The notes below the pieces were generated by a model that made no database searches, was not told the DNA's origin, and saw only the letters and a program-made list of their open reading frames with translations. From contig JAGVBM010000112.1 in NCBI GenBank assembly GCA_020059765.1, forward strand, positions 1-7,284: a stretch of 7,284 nucleotides of DNA. Reading direction: 5' to 3'. Both the position numbers and the translations under genes were made by a program. Positions 6,703 through 7,284 of the stretch are shown in pieces. The DNA comes from Bacillota bacterium (GTDB taxonomy: Bacteria > Bacillota > Bacilli > Tumebacillales > Effusibacillaceae). The first letter of the stretch is position 1. The number at the start of each line of letters is the position of its first letter.

Positions 6703-6711
6703 ACAAGCTGT

Positions 6712-7281
6712 ATGCGCAAGTCAAAAGTTCTGTTTTCCGTTATTGCCGTCTTGGGCTTGTCGTTTGCGTCGATCAGCCCGTCATTTGCCGCAACATCCAC
6801 ATCCGCATCCGTCAATACCCAATACAGCACCACGTCGCAGCTTCCGCCGGGTGTGAAGTACGATCCTGCTGTGAAACCGTTGGCAAAACCGACGGCCACC
6901 TATCAGCAAAAACTGAATGCTGTGTTGAAAGTGGCGGAAAACCAGCTGGGCAAACCGTACCGTTGGGGCCATAATCCCGATCGGGGCCAGGTCGGTTTTG
7001 ACTGTTCGAATTTTACCGCTTATGTGTACCATCATGCATTGGGCTACCAAATGAGCGGTGCTTCCAAAGTTCAATACAAATCGGTAGGCCGAGTCGTTCC
7101 GAAAAGCGAGATGCGTCCGGGAGATCTCGTGATTTTTGACAAGGGAAAGCATGTCGGAATTTATGCGGGCAACGGCCGCATGATTCAAGCAGGCGGCGGA
7201 CTTGGCAAAGTCGGGTATCTCAAATTGGCGCCCGGTTCCTACTGGTATAAACACATTACCGTTGTCAAACGAATGTTCTAA
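6712..7281 (+). CDS. Secreted NlpC/P60 peptidoglycan endopeptidase under riboswitch control
   Basis: This exported 189-residue cysteine peptidase of the NlpC/P60 family should cut peptide stems of peptidoglycan (typically the D-Glu to diamino-acid bond) during wall growth or remodelling. A signal peptide (MRKSK, hydrophobic core, SPSFA) ends near residue 26. A Ser/Thr/Pro-rich linker runs to about 65. The catalytic domain spans about 68-189, with C98 in GFDCSNF, H147 in GKHVGIYAG, and Q159 in MIQAGG at the third polar position, where many relatives have His. RPGDLVIF (135-142) is also typical. No LysM, SH3 or SLH wall-binding module is present. ATG 6712 is chosen for AAGGGG at 9 nt and the signal peptide beginning at once. 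A longer frame opening at TTG 6565 runs through the riboswitch and is not credible. The gene ends 3 nt before the window edge. Confidence 0.94.
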   Translation: MRKSKVLFSVIAVLGLSFASISPSFAATSTSASVNTQYSTTSQLPPGVKYDPAVKPLAKPTATYQQKLNAVLKVAENQLGKPYRWGHNPDRGQVGFDCSNFTAYVYHHALGYQMSGASKVQYKSVGRVVPKSEMRPGDLVIFDKGKHVGIYAGNGRMIQAGGGLGKVGYLKLAPGSYWYKHITVVKRMF

Positions 7282-7284
7282 TCC

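Larger units (their letters stand above)
6368..6711. other. Gene-free divergent intergenic region
   Basis: These 344 nt hold no credible coding sequence. The left part carries the minus-strand leader and extended -10 of the aldo-keto reductase. The right part, from about 6523, is the c-di-AMP riboswitch and ribosome site of the NlpC/P60 gene. The stretch 6443-6471 shows nothing recognisable. Confidence 0.8.

Noticed and set aside
6565..6711. Longer NlpC/P60 protein starting at TTG 6565
   Set aside because: It would translate through the riboswitch and place 49 residues before a clear signal peptide.

Overview
The window looks like a chromosomal segment of a moderately GC-rich, Gram-positive, spore-former-type Bacillota (Bacillales; Alicyclobacillaceae, Paenibacillaceae or Brevibacillus-like lineages would fit). 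The reasons are strong AGGAGG-type ribosome binding sites, an S-layer-homology (SLH) protein, a YvgN-type aldo-keto reductase very close to the Bacillus one, and a c-di-AMP (ydaO-type) riboswitch in front of a cell-wall hydrolase. Genus is not determined. No mobile element, CRISPR array, tRNA or rRNA was seen.

Layout. (1) 1-3015, minus: a very large secreted M36 (fungalysin-like) metallopeptidase, open at the left edge, with signal peptide, propeptide, zinc-protease domain, carboxypeptidase-regulatory-like domain and F5/8 type C (discoidin) domain. (2) 3029-3856, minus: a secreted SLH-repeat protein 13 nt upstream of the peptidase. The peptidase ribosome binding site overlaps the SLH stop codon, so the two form an operon, with a candidate promoter at 3895-3923. 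(3) 3984-4012: an intrinsic terminator ending the next minus-strand gene, a gamma-glutamylcyclotransferase/AIG2-like protein (4048-4488, probable GTG start). (4) 4489-4640: a divergent promoter region. (5) 4641-5510, plus: a 10-TM EamA/DMT-family transporter. (6) 5537-6367, minus: a YvgN-like aldo-keto reductase, convergent with the transporter and separated by 26 nt that carry half of a 17-nt tandem duplication. (7) 6368-6711: a gene-free stretch of 344 nt holding the reductase promoter on the minus strand and a c-di-AMP riboswitch on the plus strand. (8) 6712-7281, plus: a secreted NlpC/P60 peptidoglycan endopeptidase governed by that riboswitch.

How it fits together. Both ends of the window concern the cell envelope: an SLH protein made with a large exported protease on one side, and a c-di-AMP-controlled wall hydrolase on the other. 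The middle holds independent housekeeping-type genes. The points most worth a second look are the riboswitch, which abuts the start signals with no room for a terminator and contains an anti-Shine-Dalgarno-like segment; the SLH/M36 operon; and the 17-nt duplication that itself creates the transporter's stop codon. I found no clearly undescribed multi-gene system.
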